Source: an uncultured Bacteroidales bacterium
GTDB lineage: Bacteria; Bacteroidota; Bacteroidia; Bacteroidales; UBA932
Direction of reading: 5' to 3'
Assembly: GCA_944323245.1 (NCBI GenBank)
Contig: CALURT010000011.1
Coordinates: 19,763 to 83,762 of the forward strand
DNA length: 64,000 nucleotides
The position numbers and the translations under genes were made by a program. Numbering within the stretch: position 1 is the first letter of the stretch; every line of letters begins with the position of its first letter. The notes beneath the pieces were generated by a model. It saw only the letters and a program-made list of their open reading frames with translations, made no database searches and was not told the DNA's origin. Shown here piece after piece: positions 45,227 through 54,064 of this stretch.

Positions 45227-46618
45227 TCATATCAGCGGGATTGAAACCTTGAACTCCCTGCCGTCGTCGGTTACGGCAATACCCCTGTTGCAAAGATTCA
45301 TATATTGTTTGTGCATGTAGTTCAGTCCTACCTTGGTCGATTCCGGCTGCGACAGTTTCGGAAGCAGATTGTTGGTCACAGTCAGAAAATCATCTCCGGC
45401 GGAAACCCTGATTTCCAGCCGGCTGTCGCCTCCGACCCTGTTGTGCTTTATGGCATTTTCTATCAGCATCTGGACACTGCACGGTATCACATGTCTGTTT
45501 TCCACGGTTTCCGGAATATCGACGGTCACTTCGAAGCCGTCGGCGAACCTTTCCTTCATCAGATCGACGTACATGTCCACGAAATTCATTTCATTTTTCA
45601 GAGGGACCGTTTTCGCATCGCTTGCAAGGAGATACCTGTATATGCCGGCGAGCTTGTGTATGAATATGCTGGCCCTTTCGTTTTTCCCTTCCGCCACGAG
45701 GCAGTCGAGGATATTGAGGGAATTGAAAAGGAAATGAGGATTGACCTGCTGCTTGAGTTTTTCGTACTGGAAACGTGCATAGACGGCCTTTTTCTTTTCC
45801 GCATACATGGCGGCACGCGTTGCAAAAGCATAATCCACCATATATACTATGGAATAGAAAATAAGGAAAAACGCTAAGGAGACGAAGAAAAACTGTGAAA
45901 ATTTCCTCACCGTCAATCCATATCCGGCCTCACCGGTATTTATTCCGGCAATCAGTGCGGCAAGCGCCGAGAGCACCACGGCAGCAACTGCAATCAATAC
46001 CGTTTTCACCGTCTGAGGCATGTCCCCGCATTTGAGCCTCATCTGCCTTACGAGAATTATGATGAGTCCGAGCATTATCAGGAGTATGCCGTACTTCGAA
46101 AACAGGACGGTGACGATACGGAGAAGGCTTCCGTCCGAGAAATTGTCCGAAGAGAACAGGAAAGTCAGCAGGATTCTGAACAGTATGATGATTATGATGG
46201 CCCCGGCAAGCCATATAACGTGTTTGTTGGAAATCTTGTCGGGGGGGGTGGATTTGAAGGTTCTTGACGCCGAATTCCTTTTAAGGAGGTTCAGGAAACT
46301 GTATGTGCCCCATCCGATGATTTCCGTCGTGACGAAGGTTGAGATGGCATGGACGGCGAGTTCTTCACCGATAAAGCATGAAATGAGCTTGGCACCGTAG
46401 ACTCCGAATATGTAGCCGGCGAAATTTGTGACTATCACGGTAGCGACTATCAGCTCCACTTTTGCGAACATCCGCACGCATATCAGCACCACCATGATGA
46501 TGCTGAGCAATGTGAGCCAGATTTCGTCCATTATACCGAAACTGCGGCACATAAGTGCCACAGCCACATGCAGAAATGCGAAAAGATGGATTATGACGTC
46601 TACTCTATGTGTTTTCAT
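45227..46618 (-). CDS. LytS-type sensor histidine kinase
   Basis: This 463-residue inner-membrane kinase has an N-terminal sensor half (about 1-265) with six to eight hydrophobic segments and no large periplasmic domain. A short linker and a His_kinase domain follow, with phosphorylation site H295 in LKQQVNPHFLFNSLNILD. The ATPase domain has VQMLIENAIKHN and DFLTVTNNL. It is paired with the LytTR regulator behind it. A promoter lies at 46639-46670, right next to the repeats at 46679-46730, so the pair may be autoregulated. What it senses is unknown; a maltodextrin-derived signal is plausible. Confidence 0.92.
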   Translation of the reverse strand: MKTHRVDVIIHLFAFLHVAVALMCRSFGIMDEIWLTLLSIIMVVLICVRMFAKVELIVATVIVTNFAGYIFGVYGAKLISCFIGEELAVHAISTFVTTEIIGWGTYSFLNLLKRNSASRTFKSTPPDKISNKHVIWLAGAIIIIILFRILLTFLFSSDNFSDGSLLRIVTVLFSKYGILLIMLGLIIILVRQMRLKCGDMPQTVKTVLIAVAAVVLSALAALIAGINTGEAGYGLTVRKFSQFFFVSLAFFLIFYSIVYMVDYAFATRAAMYAEKKKAVYARFQYEKLKQQVNPHFLFNSLNILDCLVAEGKNERASIFIHKLAGIYRYLLASDAKTVPLKNEMNFVDMYVDLMKERFADGFEVTVDIPETVENRHVIPCSVQMLIENAIKHNRVGGDSRLEIRVSAGDDFLTVTNNLLPKLSQPESTKVGLNYMHKQYMNLCNRGIAVTDDGREFKVSIPLI

Positions 46619-46638
46619 ATATCAGGTCGGACAACATT

Positions 46639-46670
46639 CAAAGTTAGGACTTTTTGGCGAACCGTACAAT
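46639..46670 (-). promoter_or_regulatory. Promoter of the histidine kinase/response regulator pair
   Basis: On the minus strand ATTG (46667-46670) and TAACTTTG (46639-46646) are spaced by 20 nt. The kinase ATG at 46618 is 20 nt beyond. The -33 box is 8 nt from the first LytTR-like repeat. Confidence 0.7.
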
Positions 46671-46678
46671 ACCGGATT

Positions 46679-46730
46679 GCTGTTCGTCGTGAAAATTTTG
46701 CCGTTCGTCCTGCCATTCCGGCCGGTCGTC
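46679..46730 (+). promoter_or_regulatory. Triple direct repeat, predicted LytTR operator
   Basis: GCTGTTCGTC (46679-46688), GCCGTTCGTC (46700-46709) and GCCGGTCGTC (46721-46730) start exactly 21 nt apart. They match the general LytTR/AgrA-type site (a GTT core followed by N-A/G-T/G) and sit between the divergent kinase and transporter promoters. Two similar repeats with the same spacing precede malQ. The link to the adjacent regulator is inference. Confidence 0.7.
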
Positions 46731-46762
46731 TCATATCAGTTTTTTCAGGGCCGGAGCGTGAA

Positions 46763-46770
46763 TATATTTG
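46763..46770 (+). promoter_or_regulatory. -7 box of the transporter/sus operon
   Basis: TATATTTG is a full match to TAnnTTTG. It lies 32 nt after the third repeat and 23 nt before the transporter ATG. The -33 position (TTTTTTC near 46740-46746) does not match TTTG, as is common for promoters that need an activator. Confidence 0.65.
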
Positions 46771-46793
46771 TACAACCACTAAAGCACACTGAA

Positions 46794-48134
46794 ATGAACA
46801 AACCCAAATTGTCTTTTTGGCAGATATGGAATCTGAGCTTCGGATTCCTTGGAGTACAGATAGGGTATTCGCTCCAGAATTCAAACACTTCATCGATATT
46901 CCAGTCATTGGGCGCTGACGTAAGCCATCTCAGCTATTTCTGGCTTGCAGCACCGCTTGCGGGAATGATAATCCAGCCCATAATCGGCATGTTCTCCGAC
47001 GGCACATGGACGAGATTCGGCCGGCGTATACCTTATATATTGGTAGGAGCGGTCATTTCGACAATAGCGCTTCTGCTCATGCCGAACTGTCCGGTACTTC
47101 TCGCATTCGCACCTCTTGCCATGGGAGCCTTCATCCTCCTTTTCATGGACCTGTCGTTCAATGTGACAATGCAGCCTTTCAGGGCTCTCGTCGCAGACAT
47201 GCTTGATGATTCACAGAAGACGCAAGGCTATGTGGTACAGACTTTTCTGATTAACCTCGGTGCCGTGGTGGGGGCATTTCTTCCTCTTGTCATGACATGG
47301 TTCGGAGTTTCCGACGAAGCCGTCCCAGGGCAGGTCTCGAAACACATAGCCTATTCTTATTATGCCGGAGGCGTGATACTTCTGCTGACCGTCCTTGTGA
47401 CAGCCTTCAAGACGAAGGAATATCCTCCGAAAGAATTTGCCGAGTACAACGGACTTCCTTACGACGAGGCCGGCAATTCCGGGAAAACGGAAAGCGGAGA
47501 ACGCAAGGAGAGGCAGGGTTTCATTTCCCTGATCCGCAACATGCCGAAAGTAATGCTCCAGCTCGGGGTGACGCAGTTCTTTTCGTGGGCGGCGCTTTTC
47601 CTGATGTGGACATATCTCAAGCCGGCGATTACGGGTACGGTTACCGATTCCGCCGGAATGATTCTTTCTGAAGGGGCCACGCAGACATGGGTCGGTGTCC
47701 TGAACGGAATATATCCGATACCTGCCTGCATCGTATCGATTTTCATGAGCAGGATTGCCTCCAGATACGGGAACAAGCTCACATACGCCCTATGTCTCCT
47801 TTTCGGCGCCTTGGGGTTCGTCTCCCTTTCCTTCATACACAACCAGTACCTGATGATGCTTCCTATGGTATGCATCGGCATAGCGTGGGCGGGAATTCTG
47901 GCCATGCCGTATTCCATCCTTTCTCGTGACGTGGATGCAAGGAACATGGGAGCCTACATGGGAATTTTCAACTTCACGATCACTATCCCGCAGATCGTTA
48001 TCGGACTTACCGGAGGACTGATAGTCAAATGGCTATTCGGCAACGAAGCGATATGGATGCTCGGTCTCGCCGGAATCTTCATGCTCCTTGCGGCAATATC
48101 GGTGGCTTTCGTCGGCAGGGGCAAAACGGAATAG
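46794..48134 (+). CDS. SLC45-like MFS sugar transporter
   Basis: This 446-residue protein has 12 hydrophobic segments and the glycoside/maltose transporter motif IIGMFSDGTWTRFGRRIPYILVG after helix 2 (repeated in weaker form as SRIASRYGNK in the second half). The N terminus LSFWQIWNLSFGFLGVQIGYSLQN is typical of SLC45-type MFS proteins found next to Bacteroidetes starch genes. It would import maltose or short dextrins from periplasm to cytoplasm. The start at 46794 follows the -7 box. An open frame from 46428 overlaps the kinase gene and is rejected. It is the first gene of the starch operon, 44 nt before susC. Confidence 0.9.
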   Translation: MNKPKLSFWQIWNLSFGFLGVQIGYSLQNSNTSSIFQSLGADVSHLSYFWLAAPLAGMIIQPIIGMFSDGTWTRFGRRIPYILVGAVISTIALLLMPNCPVLLAFAPLAMGAFILLFMDLSFNVTMQPFRALVADMLDDSQKTQGYVVQTFLINLGAVVGAFLPLVMTWFGVSDEAVPGQVSKHIAYSYYAGGVILLLTVLVTAFKTKEYPPKEFAEYNGLPYDEAGNSGKTESGERKERQGFISLIRNMPKVMLQLGVTQFFSWAALFLMWTYLKPAITGTVTDSAGMILSEGATQTWVGVLNGIYPIPACIVSIFMSRIASRYGNKLTYALCLLFGALGFVSLSFIHNQYLMMLPMVCIGIAWAGILAMPYSILSRDVDARNMGAYMGIFNFTITIPQIVIGLTGGLIVKWLFGNEAIWMLGLAGIFMLLAAISVAFVGRGKTE

Positions 48135-48178
48135 AGCAGTACTAAAACCACTATAATCAATTAACATCAACAAATCCT

Positions 48179-51127
48179 ATGAACAGGTTTTTATCTTTAC
48201 TTGCAGGGATGATGCTTTTCTGCATCTTCTCTCCGCTTGTATCCGCCCAGGGCGGATATGAGGTAAAAGGCGTCGTTGCGGACGAGGTCGGACCTATCGT
48301 CGCAGCGACCGTTATGGAACAGGGCACTACGAACGGGACCTCCACAGGTCTCGACGGAGAGTTCACGCTCTCGGTTTCAGGTCCCGATGCCATAGTGGAA
48401 ATAAGCTGTATCGGTTATGGTTCGGTAACTTATGCGGCTAACTCCGTTCCAGAGAGGATAATCCTCGAAGAAGACGCACTGTTCCTCGATGATGCCGTGG
48501 TCATCGGTTACGGTTCATTGAGCAAAAAAGAACTTTCCAGTTCTATCGTCCAGGTCGATTCAGACCAGTTCTTCAAAGGAGCGATGAACAATCCAATGGA
48601 AATGCTTTCCGGCAAAGTTGCAGGTCTTAATGTCAATACGACGGCTGCAGCCAATCCTAACGGTTCTTCCAATCTTCAGATTCGTGGTGCGACCTCGATT
48701 TCTGCATCCAACAGCCCTCTTATAGTGATCGACGGGGTTGTAGGAGGCGACATCCGCAATATCGCAGCGCAGGACATAGCTTCCATGACAGTGCTGAAAG
48801 ATGCCGCTTCCGCAGCGATTTACGGTACGAGAGGAGCGAACGGAGTGATCCTCATCACTACCCGCAAGGGCTCAGGAGGAGAGGCTGGAACCGCACGGGT
48901 GACATATGACAGTTATTTCGCCGTCAATGTGGCCAAACCTCATGCCGAGGTTCTTACCGCAGACGAATTCAGACGTTCCCGCAGGGGCAACGACTATGGT
49001 TACAGTACGGACTGGTACTCTCTCATCATGAGGGATTTCTCGTATGACAACAACCAGTACCTCGCTATCGACGGCAGCACGAAGAACGGTTCATACAATG
49101 CTTCGATCAACTACAAGAACGCCACAGGTCTGGACATGAACAGCGAAAGGGAAGAATTCGGCGGCCGTATAGCAGTTGAACAAAGGGCTTTGGACAACAG
49201 ACTCCAGTTCAACTTTTCCCTCAATGCCCGCAGGGTAAATGAGACATACGGTGAAGACGGACTTTTCGACACGGCCCTCAACATGAACCCTACCATGCCG
49301 GTGTACAACGAGGACGGCACATATTACCAGCCGCTGTCTCCTACCAACGCCAAAAATCCCGTGGCCGAGCTCTCGCTTAATAACAACAACGGCCAGCGCA
49401 TGTATACCCTCGGTACGGCGGAGATCAAATGGAACATCTGGAGCAACGATGTGCACAATATCAGCACTTCCGCAAGTTACTCCCTCCATTACAACGACTA
49501 CAAGACCAACTATTACACTCCGTCCAACGCAGCGGAATCATTCTGGAGCGGGTACGACGGACGTGCGGAGATCAGGTATCAGAAATGGTACACCAACAGA
49601 GTGGAATGGCTGTTCAATTATTCCATGTATCTGGATAACCACAGCCTCCAGTTTGTCGGCGGTTATTCCTATGAAGATTCCGTATGGGAACAGGTCTGCG
49701 CAGGCAACAATGACTTTGCATACGACAGTCTGCTGTGGCATTCCATCGGCAGCGGTTCCTACCTTGAAGAGGGGCTTGCCACAATGTATTCCGGCAAATC
49801 GTTGTCGAAACTCGTCGGTGTGTTCGGCCGTGTGAACTACAACTGGAAAGATCTCATCATGGCTTCCGCATCGATCCGTTACGAGGGTTCGACCAAATTC
49901 GGTGCAAACCACAAGTACGGAGCATTCCCGTCCGCATCCGTTGCATGGGAAATGGCGAACATGCCTTTCCTCAGAGATCACAGGACAACGGTACAAAGCC
50001 TCAAGCCCCGCGTTTCCTACGGTGTCACGGGACGTTCCGATTTCGATGCCTATCAGTCCCTTGCCACATACAGTGCCAACGGCAACAATTACTTCTTCAA
50101 CGGAGAATGGGTGACTGGTTATCAGCCGTCTGTAAATGCCAATCCTAACCTCGGCTGGGAGAAACTGGTCAGTGTGAACGTCGGTCTCGACTTCGTATTG
50201 TTCAACAGCAGGTTGAGAGGATCCATAGACTGGTTTGACAGAAGTTCTCAGGACCTTCTCTACAACTACAACGCGCCTCAGCCTCCGTTCGTCTACTCCA
50301 CCATCCTTGTGAACGTTGGTACGACTCACAACACCGGTGTGGAAGTTTCGATCGAAGGAGACGTGTTCAAAGGCACCAAGGTGGAATGGACGACAGGTAT
50401 CAACTATTCTTACGGCATTACCAAGTTGTCTACGCTTTCCAATGACATTTACAAGGCATCCTATATAGATTTGTACCAGAAGCCTGGCGTCGGCACCACT
50501 GAATATTTCTTCCGCATACAGGAAGGTAGCAAGGTCGGACAATTCTACGGTTACGAATATGCCGGAGTGGATGAGAACGGCGACATGCTCATATACGACA
50601 ACGATGGCAACAAGGTATCCCAGGCAGTGGCCGACCCGTCTTTCAAAAGATACATCGGCAACGGTACTCCGTCGCATTTCCTTTCGTGGACCAATACGAT
50701 AAGGTGGAAGAACTGGGATCTGAATCTTTTCTTCCGCGGTGCATTCGGCTTTGAAATCTTCAACATGCGTAAATACGGCATGGGGCTCCAGGGCTGCGGT
50801 ACCGACAACGTACTCAGAACCGCCTATACGAAGGATGCCTACATTACGACAGGCGGAGGTGTGATTTCATCGTACTTCCTCGAGCCGGGTGATTATTTCA
50901 AACTGGAAAACATGACTCTCGGATACAATTTCCGGCCTAAGAACAGCAAACTCATCAACAATCTCAGGGTTTATCTTTCCGCAAAGAATGTGTTTACCTT
51001 GACCAAGTACAGCGGCAACGATCCGTCGATCGTAAGCGTGACGGGTCTGGAGCCGGGAGTGGACGTGTCAAGCGCCTATCCTACGGCCACACAGCTGTCT
51101 CTCGGCGTGACTTTAAGTTTTAACTAA
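48179..51127 (+). CDS. susC: SusC-type TonB-linked outer-membrane transporter
   Basis: SusC homologues import oligosaccharides through the outer membrane with a SusD lid. The 982-residue protein has a signal peptide (cleavage after VSAQG region, about 22). A CarboxypepD_reg-like domain follows (about 27-105, EVKGVVADEVGPIVAATV), then the TonB-box region DDAVVIGYGSLSKKELSSS. The plug contains SLNVNTT-type and LQIRGATSISASNSPLIVIDG stretches with DAASAAIYGTRGANGVILITTRKG. A 22-strand-type barrel ends in LSLGVTLSFN. It is followed by susD after 14 nt. Starch specificity is inferred from the neighbours. Confidence 0.96.
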   Translation: MNRFLSLLAGMMLFCIFSPLVSAQGGYEVKGVVADEVGPIVAATVMEQGTTNGTSTGLDGEFTLSVSGPDAIVEISCIGYGSVTYAANSVPERIILEEDALFLDDAVVIGYGSLSKKELSSSIVQVDSDQFFKGAMNNPMEMLSGKVAGLNVNTTAAANPNGSSNLQIRGATSISASNSPLIVIDGVVGGDIRNIAAQDIASMTVLKDAASAAIYGTRGANGVILITTRKGSGGEAGTARVTYDSYFAVNVAKPHAEVLTADEFRRSRRGNDYGYSTDWYSLIMRDFSYDNNQYLAIDGSTKNGSYNASINYKNATGLDMNSEREEFGGRIAVEQRALDNRLQFNFSLNARRVNETYGEDGLFDTALNMNPTMPVYNEDGTYYQPLSPTNAKNPVAELSLNNNNGQRMYTLGTAEIKWNIWSNDVHNISTSASYSLHYNDYKTNYYTPSNAAESFWSGYDGRAEIRYQKWYTNRVEWLFNYSMYLDNHSLQFVGGYSYEDSVWEQVCAGNNDFAYDSLLWHSIGSGSYLEEGLATMYSGKSLSKLVGVFGRVNYNWKDLIMASASIRYEGSTKFGANHKYGAFPSASVAWEMANMPFLRDHRTTVQSLKPRVSYGVTGRSDFDAYQSLATYSANGNNYFFNGEWVTGYQPSVNANPNLGWEKLVSVNVGLDFVLFNSRLRGSIDWFDRSSQDLLYNYNAPQPPFVYSTILVNVGTTHNTGVEVSIEGDVFKGTKVEWTTGINYSYGITKLSTLSNDIYKASYIDLYQKPGVGTTEYFFRIQEGSKVGQFYGYEYAGVDENGDMLIYDNDGNKVSQAVADPSFKRYIGNGTPSHFLSWTNTIRWKNWDLNLFFRGAFGFEIFNMRKYGMGLQGCGTDNVLRTAYTKDAYITTGGGVISSYFLEPGDYFKLENMTLGYNFRPKNSKLINNLRVYLSAKNVFTLTKYSGNDPSIVSVTGLEPGVDVSSAYPTATQLSLGVTLSFN

Positions 51128-51141
51128 TAAAGGGACATACT

Positions 51142-52935
51142 ATGAATATCATGAAAAACAAAATATTTGACATCCTTGTCCTGACTCTGTTCTGCTTCGG
51201 TCTGCACGGCTGCTTCAACCTCGAAGAAGAAGTTTTCGACCGTGTGAACAACGACATATATTATCAGGACGAGTCCAGCATCCAAGGAGCGGTCGCTTCG
51301 ATATACAATACCGCAGCGAGAAGTTATGCGGAATACTTCTGGTATCTGCAGGAATTTTCAGCCGATCAGATCGCATGGCGAAGCTGGAACGGAGGATTGT
51401 GGGGCTATGACGATGCCGCAAAATATGTGATTTCCACACACAACTGGAACTCCGAATCCGTGATCATACGCCAGGCATGGGAGAACGCATGGACTACGAT
51501 AGGGCTTTGCAACACTGTCATCGAAGACCTCAACAAACTCGAGCCTGCCGACCTGAGAATGACACAGGAAGGCGTGAATTCCTATATTTCGGAGGTACGT
51601 ACCCTCAGGGCATGGGCATATTACAATATTTTCGAGATTTGGGGCGGAGCCCTTCCTCTGAACACTTCCACAAGCGGGGACATTCCTCCTACTGCCGACC
51701 CTGATTTCAATACGAGCTGTCAGAAGATATATGATTTCATATCTACCGAGCTCGATGAAAGCTGGGCCAATCTGCCTCAGAATGAGGTGAACAGGATGAA
51801 CCAGGCCGCCAACCGCATGATCAAGGCGAGACTTCTCCTGAACAGCGGCGTATTCACGGGAACTGACAGATTCACGGAGTGCGAGACGCTCTGTGACGAG
51901 ATTTTAGGCGGAACATACGGCACATACAGTCTTGCCGATGATTACAGGGACATTTATTCTATTGACAATACAAGCTGCCCTGAAGTCATCATGGCCTTTG
52001 CCTGCGAATTGGGTCAACTTAACCTCGGCTGGATGAGGGTGACTATGCTGCCTTACAATTTTTGGGATTATTGCGGCGGTACATACGATCAGGATCCATG
52101 GAACTGCTGCTGCCTCGCGCCGTCATACGACAATTCCGGTACGGTGAATACCGACGGAGGTTCGACAGGTGCGGTATGCTTCCTTGACGCCCCTTACAAC
52201 GACAAGCTCGGGGCAGTATATGAAAGGTTCGACGACAGGGATATAAGGAAACAGAATTTCACCGTGGATGCTTCCAACGAATACCACGGACAATTCCTGA
52301 TCGGAGCCATCAGGGCGAATTTCGGTACGGGAGATCCTCTCGAAGCCGACGCCGACCGTCAGGGCCGTCCTTTGGTCTACGTTGACCAGGTGGGAACATT
52401 CATGAACATGGGACTTCCGCTTGCACCGGTGATGTCTCCACGCTGGGGAGAGACCAATTCCGGAGTCCGTTTCCTGAAATATCCTATTTATCCGACTTCT
52501 TCCGGAATCGATTTCCAGAACATAGACGAGGTTGAATTCAGACTTGCTGAAGTGGTGTATATGAAAGCCGAATGCCGTCTCAGGGCAGGCGATACCGAAG
52601 GTGCCAAGGATCTTGTCAACTCTGTAAGGGAACGCTATTTTTCGGCGGACGACTGGGCTGATGCCAAGGACGATTTCGGTCCTGCATACACTACGATAGA
52701 CGAATACTGGATGCTGAACGAATGGGGTAAGGAATTCCTCGGGGAAGGACGCCGCCGTCGTACGGATCTGAGGAGATTCGATAAGTTCACACAGGGGCAG
52801 TGGTGGTTCTTCGGACGTACTGAGGACAATGCTTTCCCTCTTCCTGCCACGCGTGACAGGAAATATGAATGGTTCCCTCTACCGGAGTCAGCATTGATGG
52901 TCAATACTGGTCTTATACAGAATCCTAATTATTAA
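51142..52935 (+). CDS. susD: SusD-type surface glycan-binding lipoprotein
   Basis: This lipoprotein pairs with SusC as its substrate lid. The signal ends in FCFGLHGC, with lipidation at about Cys24. TPR-type helices follow (YNTAARSYAEYFWYLQE and VRTLRAWAYYNIFEIWG). The RagB/SusD C-terminal half has RLAEVVYMKAECRLRAGDTEGAKDLVN and EWGKEFLGEGRRRTDLRRFD-like residues, ending FPLPESALMVNTGLIQNPNY. The length of 597 residues is typical. A second ATG at 51151 could be the true start. It follows susC by 14 nt and precedes the CBM26 protein by 12 nt. Confidence 0.95.
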   Translation: MNIMKNKIFDILVLTLFCFGLHGCFNLEEEVFDRVNNDIYYQDESSIQGAVASIYNTAARSYAEYFWYLQEFSADQIAWRSWNGGLWGYDDAAKYVISTHNWNSESVIIRQAWENAWTTIGLCNTVIEDLNKLEPADLRMTQEGVNSYISEVRTLRAWAYYNIFEIWGGALPLNTSTSGDIPPTADPDFNTSCQKIYDFISTELDESWANLPQNEVNRMNQAANRMIKARLLLNSGVFTGTDRFTECETLCDEILGGTYGTYSLADDYRDIYSIDNTSCPEVIMAFACELGQLNLGWMRVTMLPYNFWDYCGGTYDQDPWNCCCLAPSYDNSGTVNTDGGSTGAVCFLDAPYNDKLGAVYERFDDRDIRKQNFTVDASNEYHGQFLIGAIRANFGTGDPLEADADRQGRPLVYVDQVGTFMNMGLPLAPVMSPRWGETNSGVRFLKYPIYPTSSGIDFQNIDEVEFRLAEVVYMKAECRLRAGDTEGAKDLVNSVRERYFSADDWADAKDDFGPAYTTIDEYWMLNEWGKEFLGEGRRRRTDLRRFDKFTQGQWWFFGRTEDNAFPLPATRDRKYEWFPLPESALMVNTGLIQNPNY

Positions 52936-52947
52936 TAAGATACCGAT

Positions 52948-54051
52948 ATGAAAAAAATATTGTATTTTCTGACAATGCTGCCGGTGCTTGCTTTTTTAGG
53001 GGCCTGCACCGAAAAGGAAGAAATAGTTTTCGACCACGAGCAGCCGGCATTCGACATCAGGGACAATGCAATCCTGATCGAGGCCATAATGCCACAGGGT
53101 ACGGTCGCAGAAGATATTATCTACATAGCAGGTGCATTCAACGGTGGTGATGCTGCCGTGGGAAACCCTCAGTGGCAGATGGAGCATTCCACGATCATTC
53201 CTGAGAAATGGGGTATATATCTCGACCCGTCCACCTTTGTTGAAGGGACATCCCTTGCCGACGGATTCTGGTTCGTATCTGAAGAGGACGGAGCTGAAAA
53301 GAATGTATTCGGCGAACCTGCCCTCCATACCCTCGATGCCGGAGTCGGGACACGCAACAACGTCTATGTCGACCGTTGGGCATCATTCTTTGAAGTACCT
53401 ACGGAAGAACCTGTCTACAGGATATGGATACAGGACAATTCCGGTTGGGACGAGATGGCGCTCTATGCATGGGGTGACGGAGTAGCTGAAGCGTTCGGGG
53501 CATGGCCAGGAGCTCTTCCAGCAGGTACGATGACAATAGGAGATGCTGTATGGCATTATTGGGATGTGCCGGAGGAATTCATCGGACTCACATATCATCT
53601 GATAGCCAATAACAACAATAATGGTACGCAGGTGGACGACGTGGGAGGAAGCGGCATTGCACTTGACGGGGAATATTTCTTCGCAGTCAACTCCGACAAC
53701 ACATGGACGGATGCTTCCGATCCGACAGACAGGGGAATGTTCTCGATATATGTCAAGGACGCTACCTCATGGGGCACGGCGATGAACCTGTACGGATGGG
53801 CTGACGGACTGGCCGATACCGATATTTTCGGAGGCTGGCCTGGAGCTGAACCTGCCGGAATCCTTTCGATCGGCGATGATCTGTACTATATCTTCGACCT
53901 GGAGGAATCTCATGAAGGGGCCACAATCAATCTCATCGTCAACAACAACGGTGTAAATGCACAGCTTCCTGATTACGCATATACCGTGGACGGGGACTGC
54001 TGGCTGAACGCCGCCGACGATGCGGCCACGGAGATAGAGCCTGTGTTATGA
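52948..54051 (+). CDS. Surface lipoprotein with two CBM26-like starch-binding modules
   Basis: A lipoprotein signal (LAFLGAC, Cys20) leads into an N-terminal domain of unknown type (about 25-150, NAILIEAIMPQGTVAEDIIYIAGAFNGG). Two similar modules follow at about 153-255 and 268-367. Each starts with IWIQDNSGWDEMALYAWGDG or IYVKDATSWGTAMNLYGWADG and contains FGAWPGALPAG or FGGWPGAEPAG, with aromatic residues placed as in CBM26/starch-binding domains. It occupies the operon position of SusE/SusF in Bacteroides thetaiotaomicron and probably holds starch at the cell surface. Confidence 0.85.
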   Translation: MKKILYFLTMLPVLAFLGACTEKEEIVFDHEQPAFDIRDNAILIEAIMPQGTVAEDIIYIAGAFNGGDAAVGNPQWQMEHSTIIPEKWGIYLDPSTFVEGTSLADGFWFVSEEDGAEKNVFGEPALHTLDAGVGTRNNVYVDRWASFFEVPTEEPVYRIWIQDNSGWDEMALYAWGDGVAEAFGAWPGALPAGTMTIGDAVWHYWDVPEEFIGLTYHLIANNNNNGTQVDDVGGSGIALDGEYFFAVNSDNTWTDASDPTDRGMFSIYVKDATSWGTAMNLYGWADGLADTDIFGGWPGAEPAGILSIGDDLYYIFDLEESHEGATINLIVNNNGVNAQLPDYAYTVDGDCWLNAADDAATEIEPVL

Positions 54052-54064
54052 GACGTGGTCAAAT

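Noticed and set aside
46428..46793. Upstream extension of the sugar transporter by 122 codons
   Set aside because: It overlaps the kinase gene on the other strand and the operator repeats; the MFS N terminus and -7 box place the start at 46794.
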